Below are positions 11,951-24,675 of a DNA stretch of 55,627 nt, in pieces. Made by a program: the position numbers and the translations under genes. The stretch covers positions 1-55,627 of the forward strand of contig LSSN01000180.1 of NCBI GenBank assembly GCA_001970855.1. Direction: 5' to 3'. The notes below the pieces were generated by a model. The model was not told where the DNA came from. It ran no database searches and was given only the letters and a program-made list of their open reading frames with translations. This DNA is from Smittium culicis (Eukaryota; Kickxellomycota; Harpellomycetes; Harpellales; Legeriomycetaceae). How positions within the stretch are numbered: position 1 is the first letter of the stretch; the number at the start of each line of letters is the position of its first letter.

Positions 11951-14900
11951 TCATTTAGTTAAAACAAACAGTTTCTTCAATAGCTGGAAGTACCCTTTTT
12001 CTAAATCATGCTTCTTCGTTTCCATATTCAAATTTATTACTTCCTCGATCTCTGACAAAAGTTTTCTCATTTCAGGCTCTACCCTATATTTAACGCAATC
12101 ATCCCACACTTTCCCTGATTCGTACACATAATATTCCTGTCCTCTATAGTCTTCTCCTGTAACAATGTCAAAATTCCCTTCATTTAGCTTTCTCTCGTTA
12201 TCTGTTAGCTTTGGTGTATACAAAAATGGTTTTGGAATTCCTGATAAACATATCTCAAATAGTCTACTCCACAACTCTACATTCCAATATCTCCTGTATG
12301 GTCTAGAGTCCTGTACAACCATCTTTTTAATCCCAATAATATCGCCAACCTCAATCGGACCTGTGGTCACCATTCTTGTCCCAAATAATAATAGATGAGC
12401 AACTTGTGCAACTCCTATCCAATCTGATTGTGGCGCCCATACTGGAACCTCCCCAACGCTTATCTGATTGTCACTAGATAAATTATTATTCCTATCTAGT
12501 TCCCTATCCATTGATAGTGGCACAGCTCTAAGAAGTTGTTGGTCATGCAAAACTGAAAAATCAACCGACCTTCCCAAATCTATTATTTTTATCAGCGGTG
12601 ACCAGACATTTTCCTTACCAAACAAAGTGTAATTCGCTGAATTACCTAATTCAATCTCTTTTGATTCAACTGATCTCAAATATTTCTTAAAATCAAGCAT
12701 AATATTCTCTGGTTTAATATCAGTGTGAACTATTTGAACTGAATGAATACTTAAAACTGATCTTATCAAGTGCGATATTAATAACAATGCTAGAGGTTCA
12801 TCCAACCCATACCCGCCAGAGCTATTATTCGCCATAATTGAATTTGAATCGAACCCTAGCTTTGAATCTATTACATCAAGCTTATTACTTACTTTCACGT
12901 TGTTATATTTTTGAGTTCCGTTCCATAAATTTACAGCATCAAGCAAAGTCCCGTGATGATAGTACTCAAATTGCGTCAGCGTTACATCTGAATATTCATA
13001 TACTGATATTGGCGAAGCGAAAAGATCTATCTCTAGCCTTGAATATGGGTTTTCACTTTCAAGTAGTCTATTAATTAAAGTTCTAGAAATGTAAAACTCC
13101 CATACATTTGCTGGAAGTTCTGCCTTTAAAATATAAAAATTTGGTCTCTCTATACCGCAAGAGACTAAGTAAATTTGTGCATATCCTCCTATTCCTGCAA
13201 TTTGATGTACAGCAAATTCTAAACCTCTTCCTTGGTTTACCGTTTCAACTTTCAGAAATCCTGACGGATACGAACTCTGAACCTTATTTTTGCTATTTAA
13301 AACTAATTTCCCATGAATTTCCGCAATTGTTTTTGATATTGGCTGCGAATCTATTAGGTCTACGTAACCCTCGAATGACTCTACTGGTATATGAACTTTG
13401 TCTAGTAAATTCAAATATACATTTCTAGCCATAATCCAAAATGGCTCAACAATACTATTAATCATATTAAAATCGCCTTCCATCTGAGCAATATCTTGCA
13501 TAACATTTAACTGTTCATCATGGAAGCTTGTGTATTCATCTGTATCAATATTTCTATAATTGCTGTTGTTATCTGGTACAGCATTTCTTAATACAGGTTC
13601 ATCATTAACAATGGAAGTATCATCTTTAAACACGGAAAAGGCATTCGAACCTGAAGGTTTAATATTATAAATATCATCAGAATTTTCACGAGAAGAATAA
13701 TTAGATTTTATATTATTCTGATCATTAATAGATCTTATTGGTAAAGGAATTGCGCTATTTAGACCATTTGAGAAATCAGATATCTTTGCAGTAGAGTCTT
13801 GATTATGTTCATGTTCTGAGCTTGAGTCAGATGAATCGCCACTATCATAATGAACATGAATTTTATCTGCTTTTTTTTCAAATGCGTCTCCATCATGGAT
13901 AGAGTTCGATTCATTATAACCCAAACCGCCAAATCCGGTATTTATAAAATGATCTGAATCTGAATCTGAATTATCGCTAGACGACTCGATCATCTCCAAA
14001 TTTCGAGGAAACTTTGGGGTAACGGAAGTGCTTGAGATGTTATGCTGTTTATTTGGAATAGATGAAAAATCGGAATACGATGTTTTCTGGGTATGCATTT
14101 CTTGGGGTGACGCTGTAAATTCGATTTTACTGTCGACATAAGCATCCAAATACCCTAAGCTTGAAATATCAGTTATAGATTCTATAGTTTGGGCACCTGT
14201 AATTGTTGGTATTCTTCCTGTTGTATTTCTATAAATGTCTGTATCCTGGCATGTTGGATCGGAAAAGACATTGATTGATTTTTTAGCCCCATCGTTTGAA
14301 AAGGGTGTGTGTTGGTGGTCATTATAAATACTTAAACCTGCACTAGATTTGCTACCTAATGGGTTACGTTTTTGTGAGCTAGAGCTAATGAAAGATTGGT
14401 TTGCAGCAAAAATGGAATGTTCTTGGTTGCTATGAATAGAATTGTTTTTTTTGTTAATATTAGGAGTTTCATTATAAGCAGGCATTTTTAAGTTGTTTTC
14501 ATTTTCTAGTTGATTGTTTATTTTATTTTTAGCTGCTGGAGTTAGACCAAATGTGGAATCTTTAAGTGAACCCAGAGGTGCGACTGGACCCATAGTAAAT
14601 TGGTAATCATCGTTATCTAAATTTTTTTTAGAGTTTTTAGGATTTGGATTAGAGCTAGATTCGTCTAATAACTCTGATTCATCAGTTGAATCGTCATTCC
14701 CTTGCCAAATTTCCAGCATCTGCCTTTGAGCGTCAATTGTGTTTATTGTAGGAGAAGATACAAACAGTCCGTATTTTGATGGTTTAGGGCTTGAATGAAA
14801 GTTAGAATTTAGTCTAATAGTTGTATCAGTGTCAAAAGCGGTAATTGCTTCTATTCTAGCAGAAGATTTCTGTGGGCTTAGTGAAGTTCGTGAAGCAATT

Positions 14901-16655
14901 GAATTTTTTTTAGCTAATATTTGAGATTCTGCTTCTTTAGAAAATTTTTGGATTACGTATTTTGGGTTTTTAGATCTGACTTCTTCAATTGAAAGTTCTG
15001 GCAATATGTGCTGCAAATTTTCAATATTTTGAAAGTCGACCAAGCCTGCATGGTTTGGAAAAATTAGATTTAAATTTAGGAAGTTTCTTTCTACTTTAGT
15101 TTGCTGTTTAACATTTTCTTTATTTGTAGAATTTCTCATTTCAGACATCTGTTGTTTAAACTGGGATGACTCTGCTAGTGAGCTTGCAGCAGTTTCCAAT
15201 ATTTTCGGATTGTTAGTTGTGTTAAACCCTGAAGGAGACAAAAATCTTGACTGAGGGTTGTCTTGTTTTGAAATTAATTTACTTATACTCGAAACTTCAG
15301 GTATATTTTTAACTGCTAAAACAGAACTTTTATCCATTCCAAGTTTATTGCTAGATTCAGGTTCAAAATTTCTTTCTAGATGATTTGGTCTAATTTCTTC
15401 AGGCTAATAAATACAATTAAGATTAATAAAAAAAAGTATAATACATGTGATATAATTAAAGCAGTTTTACCTCATAATAAACAGAGAATGATTTGGGCTT
15501 TGGCTGTAAAAAACCTGAAGAGGCATGATTTAGGGAATCAGAATAAAGGTTATCATTAGACTGCGGGAGCTTTTGGCCTTTCCATCGACTAGCTTCAGAG
15601 ACATTTTCTTTTTTTCTTGTGGCATGCGTGCCTATATCAAGCCATTTTTGAGAGTCTAGAGATATATCTTTATTTAAATCTTGTTGAATAGTTTCAGAAT
15701 CAGCGAAAACTTTAATTTTTGTAGAAGAGTCAGATCTATTTTGACGAGTAAGATTTGCTTGGCGTACAGAGTTTGCTTGGTACGAAACTGAATCGTTGGC
15801 AGACATTTTTACTCCAAGCATTCGCCGTTGATTTCTGAGTATATTTTGTTGGCCGGACTGATTACTATCGATAAGTGAAGGCTTATCCAGCCCAATGGAA
15901 CCGTTTTGAAGTTGGTTTTTGGTAAATTCTACTAATCTTTTCTGGAAAGATATATACTTTTTCTTTAATTTTTCTAGAGGCTGTGCGCCATTATCAATGC
16001 CAATTCTATAAACTTCATCGGCTTTAGGAAATCTGTTAAATGTTAGAAGCAAATATATATTAATTAGATGTTTAAAAATTAAATGATGAATATAAAAGGG
16101 GTACTTTAGAGAGAATTCCAGGAGTTTAGCGTATTCTTGATAAAAAATCGCTAGAGATTGTCCTATTTTATTTGCGAGTAGGTATTGAAAAACATCTTCT
16201 TGGGATTGGGGGAGTAGTTCGATATACCATAGCCATAATTTGAGATATCTGGTATCATTTCTGTATCGCTCTTGGTTTTTAAATAGCCTTAACGAAGAGT
16301 CAAGAATCTTAATAATGTTGTTATTTCCTTTAAAGGAAGTTTTTACTTCTAAGGCCCAGCGTATATAATTGTAATAAACGTCAATAGGGTCATCAGATTC
16401 TTCTAAATTTAACTCTTTGATAGAGTCTAAAAATCTTTGTTCTTCTTTTTTTATCCAATCTTCATTTGAGGAAAAGCTATTTGTAGAAGAATTCAAATTT
16501 GCAGATGAGGAAAAAGAAGGATCGATTTCAAGTGAATTATTTGAGTTATCTGTGCCAAAGACTCTAGAAAGCATTTTGGCGGATCTACCTCGTTTGAGAG
16601 GCTGGATGTTTTCTTTTTGATGTTCAAAGTCTTCTAAATTTACTGTTTCATCCAT
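11951..16655 (-). CDS. BUB1: BUB1/Mad3-type spindle checkpoint kinase (2 exons)
   Basis: Kinetochore kinase of the spindle assembly checkpoint. Exon 1 16655-15471, intron 15470-15404 (67 nt, GTAAAA...TTAG), exon 2 15403-11951; 1545 residues. Order: KEN box at 14-16 in QKENIQPLKRGR; Mad3/BUB1 TPR domain about 66-245; second KEN at 349-351 in TRKKENVSEASRWKGQ; third KEN at 490-492; a long Ser/Asn/Asp-rich linker to about 1040; kinase domain about 1120-1510. Kinase residues: GIGGYAQ glycine loop near 1132, Lys1155 in YILK, HTDIKPEN catalytic loop with Asp1290, and DLG with Asp1337 in place of DFG. All key catalytic residues are present, so it is probably active. KEN boxes with Mad3 context plus a full kinase in one protein indicate an undivided Mad3-BUB1 ancestor type. 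No second paralogue lies in this window. Confidence 0.93.
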
Positions 16656-17150
16656 TGTTTATTGCATAATATTTATATAGATCAGATAAGTATTAAATGT
16701 ATCTATAAAGGATTTGTATAGAATATCTATTATAACTAATGAATGTGTTTAAAAGATAGAAATATTTCTTTACTTAGAAAGAAGATTTGTCTAACAAAAT
16801 TTCATTTTTTTTTACATCAAATTTGCTGCAAATAATCATATAATTGAGTTTTGTAATTATTTAAACCAATGATTGTCGTTTTTTTAGTGCATTAATAGAT
16901 ATGCTGCTAAAACTTTGAATGATTGGAATAAAATATAAACCTTAAATAAATCGGCTGCTTATTGGCCTATAATGTTTATATTTACACAAGTTTTGTTAGA
17001 ATTGATTGAGCTCTTTAGAGCGAAGTCTAATTCATATTAATTGAGTAGAGAAAACATATTAAGCTACTGCAGTTATTGTATAACCAATTAGGATACTAGT
17101 AAAATTTCTTGTGAGTTTTTAATACGAGTTAAAATTAGAATAGTTTGAGT
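16656..17150. promoter_or_regulatory. Region upstream of BUB1
   Basis: About 500 bp of AT-rich DNA before the BUB1 ATG, presumably holding its promoter. No defined site or ORF is recognised. Confidence 0.4.
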
Positions 17151-20050
17151 AAAAAGCGTGTGTAACGATATCATCGGCCAACACTCATGTAAACGATGAT
17201 AGAGTATCTCATATTGAGCGTACATCGGGTATTTGTGAGTTCGGTGGACTACTTATAAGTTCTGATAGCGAGTGGATTTAATGAATTATTAGACCTAGAG
17301 TATGATGATTTGAATAGTCTTTTAAATATCTTAATAGTATTTTAGTAACAATCTTGCTATTCTTGTTCTATATACTTCGTGTGATAAACTGGGCACAAGA
17401 TCTGGTCAGTGAGTCTACATATCTGGCATGTGCTTATAATCTTACATGCTTTAATATTCTTATTATAGGAAATCATTGCTAAATCAAAACACCTTGCGAG
17501 ATAAATGGCTTAGAATCGTCTATCCCGTGTATACTTGACTCAAGTATAAACCCTGTAACAGTTAATGTCCAGCATAATTTTATTGCTATATTCTTGTCGA
17601 ATATTGCTTTTTTTTACCCAAATATTGTACCCTATTTATCACCTTTGTAATACCAATTGAGGGCCTGATGAAAGAAGTAATTGAGGTGTCGTCGAGAGCA
17701 GTAAAAAATTCCTTAGTAAACTGAGTACTATCAAGTTCCTCCGGATTATCTACTATCATTAACATAGCTTTTCTGTAAACTTATACTGAGGATACTTTCA
17801 GCTTTTTCTCGCGATTGATTCAGCAAAGTAATTTACTAGATGTGTTGCGAAGATTTTCAGCTTTTGGGATCTGCTATTACTTTCTTCATATATATTAGAA
17901 GCGTCTGGGTGATCGATAGATTAAACATATCTGGAAAACATCTCGCTGACTTCCATAAGATAGTCATATCAGTTATTTTCAGTTTGTATCGCCTGACTTT
18001 CTGTACTACTTGTGATATCAAGTTCCATGCGGAAAATACCTATGGATTCCTCCGTTATGCTCAATCTAACGCAATTGAATTCGTTCCTATTGCCTTGATT
18101 TCTGGGAGCCAATTAAAATATGTATTTAAGTTCTTGTTAAACTTGGAAGCAAATAAGTAGACATCGTGCGGGGCAGAACAACTATTTCAGTGTTTCAAAT
18201 TCTGGTTAAGATAGTGATCATTCCGATTGTGCTTTCAGCCTGATAGGGGCGTCTGATACATCCAATACTGATGAGAGCTGTGTTACCTGAATTCAAATGA
18301 GTGCTATGACGCAATGTGATCATATTTTCTCCAGAATTTTTTAGTAATAAGGTCGAATTAATGCCGCAAAATTTTAGCATATATTCAAGATTGATCATAT
18401 TTTCCGAGAAATTAATAATATACTTACTAAATTCTCTAGATGCAATACTATTATGATCTTTAGGAACTCTTTGTCATTGATTTGAAAATGTGCCTCATGT
18501 GGACTCCATATTTCAAAGTAGAAACTCGACCCCAAGACTACACTTTATTTCTTGTTGCTGCTGTCTGTAAAGACCTCCAACTCTACTGTCTCTGGAATAA
18601 ATGACTGACGATTCCATTTGATCAGATTATAAAAAAATTAAAAATCCTTTATATCTGACTCTTTGAGAGTTATTAAAGCGATTCAGGATTTCAGTTCCTA
18701 GATCACGGATTTTTTCACCTCCGGAGCCCCCGTAGTTTATGATATTCAGGAAGAAGGGACGCTGAATTAGATTTTTTTTTCCTCAAAGCTTGCTAATCCC
18801 CATAAGGTATTCCGTACGGTATTAAAAAACCTTCCGGCTTCACAGCGTAAGACACTGATCTTTGATTAAGATACTTTCAGTCTCATCTCCAGTGTATTTA
18901 TCTACATTCCTAAATGCGTGATAACTAGCTATGGTTCGGTTGAAGATTTCTCCTATTTTATCTCCTACCCATACTCGATTATATTGGAATACATCTACTT
19001 GAAGTTTGAATCGCATGCCTCCTTGGATTCTCCCAATATCAGAAGCTCTTCAAGGTACGCACGGACTCGTATTCCCTACTATCAATCCAAATTTATAAAC
19101 ATTTTTAATGCATTTATGATAAATCGGTGCTTAATGATAGATCAAACTGGATTACTCGAAAATAGTAGGCTACATCGCTCCATCAAAACATGTGATTTTT
19201 TATGAAATTTTGCTGGAACACAATATGAATAAAATCATTTTACAGATCTAATAAATTCATTTAGTCCTTCCGTTGAAACATCCTGCGTATCGATGCCAGT
19301 GTCTCAATTTGAAGTTAGTTTCTTCCACATGAAAGCTCAGATTCCTCATATCCATGACTGGTCTGAGATTCCTTGTATTCTTTGGAATTATGAAGAGATT
19401 TATTTAGTATACCGAGTCACAAAACAAAACTTCCTCTATAGTCTACTTGGAAAATAGGAATGCTAATTCATCTTTCAGAATCTTGAGCGCTTTTCGACTG
19501 ATTTTTTACGAATATGATGGCGCTTCATGTAGGAAGTCCGGACTAAATCAGTTTTCATGGATGCTGCGAATTTCGGCTCACTGAATGGAATTCAGATCCC
19601 CTTCTGGAAAATATTTTGAAACCATTTACTGTTCTTTAGTTTAGTCCGTGTATATGAATATATAGCTAGTCCGCCAAAAATTTGGGGGTACTCCTGTGAT
19701 TTTACTGGGACCCTTTTCCGTGGTCGTTCCCTCTATCTTATAAAAATTGACTACTTCTGGTGATAGTTTCTAGAAATGGGTGCTTCTGTATAGTTTCGGT
19801 AGTTTTTTTCTAAGAATTTTCGTTTTTGGTGCTGTTATTATAAGTGGAATGATGTCGCTAGCGAAATATCATTCGGATCCTGGTCATTTTTTCCCGTTTT
19901 GTACTGGAGATTAATACTACATGCTTTTCTCGGACCATAAGCAGCTTGATTTTGGATTTAATTATCTGATAAGGGTTACTTGGATGCATTATGACCCCTT
20001 AAAGGTTTTACAATTATCATTTTTTGATATTTAATTCTAAATCCGACAGA
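17150..20050 (+). pseudogene. Decayed coding-like block of unknown origin
   Basis: Base composition is clearly less AT-rich than both flanks. Several short open stretches lie on the plus strand in different frames: 17840-18160 (106 codons), 18918-19205 (95 codons), 19255-19455 (containing HDWSEIPCILWNYEEIYLVY), then 19480-19800 with scattered stops. Neighbouring stretches in shifted frames, each broken by a few stops, suggest one old protein-coding element eroded by indels and point mutations. I recognise no domain. A transposon polyprotein is the likeliest source. The left edge near 17158 begins TGTAACGATATC, which could be an LTR start, but I found no second copy. Confidence 0.45.
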
Positions 20051-20325
20051 ACTATCCTCATAGTATTAGAAAATACAATTTGCTTATCATGTTTAGATAT
20101 ACAAAGGTTATAATGGATCCAGCGGTGAACCTAGAAATCAATTGAAGTGGTTGCTTGAGATAAAGCTACTTCTATTCCGTAAATGACGCTGATGTACTTC
20201 ACTTACTATAATGCTCACTAGTTTGATTTATGTGTGAGATATTTCATAGAAATAATTTTGGTTAAAATTGAATTTCCTTTTTTTTTCTTTTATAATCCAG
20301 TTTCTGAAGAATCCATCTTTAGTTA

Positions 20326-20549
20326 AATAATGAGCTTTAATAAGCTCATGATATATGAAAATGTAGGTTAAAAGTTCCCTATCTGCTACATAAGGTTCTT
20401 ATGATCTGGAGTTGTGCTCCGATTCACCGAGGAGATAACAAAAAATTACATTCAACTATCAGAAATGTTCACGGATACCGGTTATCTTGTTGATACATCC
20501 ATGGTTCATAATTTTTGAATAAATTACGTTTTAAATTAAATTTTATAAA
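20326..20549. repeat. Left copy of a 224-bp direct repeat abutting the sequence gap
   Basis: Runs exactly up to the first N and matches 20923-21146 base for base except position 20478 (C here, A at 21075). A terminal match of two contig ends on both sides of a gap is the usual sign of an overlap the assembler failed to merge. Confidence 0.95.
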
Positions 20550-20922
20550 NNNNNNNNNNNNNNNNNNNNNNNNNNNNNNNNNNNNNNNNNNNNNNNNNNN
20601 NNNNNNNNNNNNNNNNNNNNNNNNNNNNNNNNNNNNNNNNNNNNNNNNNNNNNNNNNNNNNNNNNNNNNNNNNNNNNNNNNNNNNNNNNNNNNNNNNNNN
20701 NNNNNNNNNNNNNNNNNNNNNNNNNNNNNNNNNNNNNNNNNNNNNNNNNNNNNNNNNNNNNNNNNNNNNNNNNNNNNNNNNNNNNNNNNNNNNNNNNNNN
20801 NNNNNNNNNNNNNNNNNNNNNNNNNNNNNNNNNNNNNNNNNNNNNNNNNNNNNNNNNNNNNNNNNNNNNNNNNNNNNNNNNNNNNNNNNNNNNNNNNNNN
20901 NNNNNNNNNNNNNNNNNNNNNN
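20550..20922. other. Assembly gap (373 N)
   Basis: Run of undetermined bases. Any reading frame through it is meaningless. Because the flanks repeat each other, its true length may be zero or negative. Confidence 0.99.
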
Positions 20923-21146
20923 AATAATGAGCTTTAATAAGCTCATGATATATGAAAATGTAGGTTAAAAGTTCCCTATCTGCTACATAAGGTTCTTATG
21001 ATCTGGAGTTGTGCTCCGATTCACCGAGGAGATAACAAAAAATTACATTCAACTATCAGAAATGTTCACGGATAACGGTTATCTTGTTGATACATCCATG
21101 GTTCATAATTTTTGAATAAATTACGTTTTAAATTAAATTTTATAAA
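20923..21146. repeat. Right copy of the 224-bp direct repeat abutting the gap
   Basis: Begins at the first base after the N run and repeats 20326-20549 with one mismatch. A genuine duplication (for example LTRs or a local tandem) is the alternative to an assembly artefact. Confidence 0.95.
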
Positions 21147-24054
21147 GTATCGTCACTTCGAAAATCTTTTAGCTTGACGAGTACTTTTGCGAAAAAACAG
21201 ATTATATGGACATCACATCGGCGAGCTTTACATTTCTTATATAAAAAAAAACTTTTTTTCATATTATTCACATATTTTTATTAGTATGCAATTTTTAATT
21301 TAGTATTATCCAATATGATGGTAACACTTAATATTTCTCCTCTCCAAGATATAATACAGAGTTTTTGGCAGTAAAATTAACAAATATAAACTGATAATTG
21401 ATTAAATAAAATTCTCTCGAGTTTTTTACGGATACTTAATCTTATATAAACTCTAAATATTGGTATTAATCAAATATAGATTTAAAATTCTGAACCTGGA
21501 AAAGTTATTGAATATAGAATAAAAATACCTTAGATCATAATTATATTTTATTTTAATCTTTAAATGTTGTCAGATTTATATTTTTTTAATAGATTGTCTT
21601 TTTTAATTTTTTTCATAACTGAACTATCTTGTAATTCATAAATGAACAAGTAAAAGATGGAAATTACGCAACAAAAATTATTGATAATTTCCAATATTAA
21701 CAATTATTTTTAAGATTCCTGCAAGTGAATTTATTCATGTTGAAAAAGTAAAAATTCTAAAAATTTTTCGTTTTCGTAATAATAAAATTCTCGATTTAAC
21801 TATTATTAAATTTTTAAACGAAAAATTTAATAAAAAATAAAAAAATCACTGCAAAATATAAATTTCTCATTATTCTACTATTTTTGATTAAATTCAGGAA
21901 AACGTATGTTATTCTAATTTTTTTTTACTTTTATATAACATATTTTAATATGAAAATTTATAAATTACTAAAATAAGTTAAATAAACGAAACTAATCCAA
22001 AGCATTTATAAAAAACTAATATTTTATTTGTTTATTCTGTCAAAAATAATTAATATAATACTTCTTTGATTCGAAATATGTAGTAAGATCTTTTTATGTT
22101 TTTAAATATTAAACCATAATGATAAATCAAATATATTAAAGTGCAATTATATTTAAGGTAGACAGTTCATATAGCTGAAAAAATTTTCAACTTGTGTAAA
22201 TGTTTTCTGGTATTACTGGGGTGCAGTTCATAATATGAATCGATCAAGATAATATTTTATATTTTTTCTAAAAACAAATATTATTATATGTCTAGACAAT
22301 CAATATCCATTATGAGACTCCAGAGTCTTTATTTTTCTAACGAGTTTCGTACTAGTTTCACTTTAAGTCAGCAAAATCGTTAAAAAGTCATAAAATAGAC
22401 CAATTTTTTAATTAATAATAGATTTAATGATGTAACTACATATAATGTAAATTATTTCTATAAAGCCATTCTCTTAGATCTCTTAATTAAATTTCTTTTA
22501 TCGAAAAATTTTTTATTTATTTAAATACTGTGCGAGCTTTAATTTATTAAGAATAAATATTGAATTATAAAGTTAGCATAAATTTAATTCTCTTTTAGGC
22601 TAATTTCTAAAAATTTCCCTCTTTTGATCCTTTATAGTTTTTGGATACATTTATGCGGTTTAATTCTATTTTTTTGTTGAATGTACCTCTAAATTTTATT
22701 TATTTAATTTCCAGATTATATTAATAATGAGAAAGGAATAAAAACCTATTCATGTTTTCTAATACTATTTTTAAATTTTTATCGATTTAATGTATGTCAC
22801 CTTTAAATAAAGAATCCAACATTAAGCTAATCTGCGTATTTTTCTAATATTTTTTTCTGTGATAAGCTCTCTTTTTTTCTCATATTTTTTGAAATGGTAT
22901 ATAATCGGTGAAATTTCTAGCTTTTTAAACTTGTAAATGCCTATTTATCACCATCATTTGGAAATTCAATAAATATATTATAATTACTATCTCTTTTTAT
23001 TTTACATGTTATAGAAATAAAATCGAATATATATTGTTTTTAATTTATACTATATAAATCTTATATTGCTTATTTCTAATTTATATTATATGAATTGCTA
23101 ATCTAGAAAAATATTAACATCTGATAAAAAGATAATTTTAACTTGAACAAATATATAAAAAATTATGTTTTAATCATACCTCTACTTTCCAAACTCTGAA
23201 TAAATAGATCTATATGCGTAATGTAAAAGCGTGTCTATAGTGCTTACGATAGTTTTTTAATCTTTGTTACATTTATCCTTAAAAATATAGTGTGCTTAGC
23301 TTTTATATAATTCTGATAAATTCCAACGCGAAATCTTCATCACAGGTAATTTTATGCATATATCATCCAAAATAGCCATTGGTTCTGGAATTTGATCAGA
23401 AATACTATGTGGAATCTTTAATTTAATCTGGTAAACACATTTTTAATCTCCAAAATGATGTGATTAAATTGATAGGACTTTCTCTCATAATTTTTTGAAT
23501 TATTTTTTAAAGAGGGTTATTATCGAGAATAAGAAAGAGATTTATCATTCTTTTATCAATTTATCCAGTGGATTCTGAGCTGTTTTCTGGCTGTCTACAT
23601 ACCATAAAAACTAATACTTCAGGTGCTATTTCCTTTTGTCTATAAAGGGTTCAACCTAATGATATCCTCATAGCATGTCTATTTACCAGAATATTTTATG
23701 TGCAGATAAACTATAGAACTTTATGAAACATCATAGAATACAATAAAACTTTATGGAACATCATGGATCATTTTGGAATACAACGTAATGTTACGAAATT
23801 CTATCCATAAATTATTTACAGTTGTTTCTGGAGCCATAAAGAGAGTTTCATAATATTTCGCAAGCTATTATTTAAAAATAATTAATTCTTTTATTATTAT
23901 TTTTGTTAAATAGTATCATTTAGATTTTTCTTCAAAAGTATAAAAGGGAAACCTTTTTCGATCTTTCAGAAAAATCAAAGTGTATCATTTATTTTAGTAT
24001 ATTTATTTCTTTAAATGTATATTATCCCTATAATATTAAATAAATAACATCATC

Positions 24055-24137
24055 TTAGTCTTAGTCTTAGTCTTAGTCTTAGTCTTAGTCTTAGTCTTAG
24101 TCTTAGTCTTAGTCTTAGTCTTAGTCTTAGTCTTAGT
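24055..24137. repeat. Hexanucleotide array (TTAGTC)n
   Basis: Thirteen perfect TTAGTC units (24055-24132) followed by a partial unit. It is the only hexamer array in the window. It resembles the fungal telomere unit TTAGGG at four of six positions, but no TTAGGG unit is present. Confidence 0.97.
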
Positions 24138-24180
24138 TTCAAGTTAAACCTTATCCCCGTCTTTACTCCTACCTTCGTGA

Positions 24181-24675
24181 CCAACAGAAAAATATCATGA
24201 AAAATTTCCACTTGGTGTGTTTTTCAACACCGAGGGTAAATCTGTTTCATTTGTCAATGAAAAATCGGCTTTAAATGCTCGAGGCAATATTGAGATTTTT
24301 TTTTTACCTATTCTCGAATATACTAATAGAAATTTTGACCTTCGATGAATTTTTGTAGTGTTTTGTTGGCTATGCAGAAAATTTATATTGATTTTAGCAC
24401 AGGTATTAATTAGAGAACGTTTTATAAGCTTGAGAGATCTTGCTATTTGAATAGATTCCCAAATTTTTGTGGTTTCAAAGTTTTCATTGAAGTTCTGCTC
24501 TCAAATTTTTTACTATTTTTTTCTTTAGTTTCGAAATATTCTTTTATACATTCTAATGCAAAATAATCAGTTGAAATTTCCTAGCATTCCCCAAAAAGAC
24601 ATCTATAAAATTATTGTTGTTGCTCCATAAGATATTGAAAATTTTTTTTCTCCTCCAAGGTCTCTCTATTTTTAA
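24181..24675 (+). pseudogene. Decayed coding-like frame next to the hexamer array
   Basis: One plus-strand frame runs 165 codons with only five stops, the last terminal. By rough estimate DNA this AT-rich should give about three times as many. The best-kept part reads FPLGVFFNTEGKSVSFVNEK. No family is recognised. It is probably a relic of a gene or element. Confidence 0.35.

Noticed and set aside
17158..17400. LTR retrotransposon LTR
   Set aside because: TGTAAC start is suggestive, but no second copy, primer-binding site or Gag-Pol motif was found in the window.
20515..20946. Reading frames spanning the N run
   Set aside because: They exist only because N bases contain no stop codons.
24055..24137. 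True telomere or chromosome end
   Set aside because: The array is internal, short, and the unit is TTAGTC, not a TTAGGG-type repeat; unrelated sequence continues on both sides.
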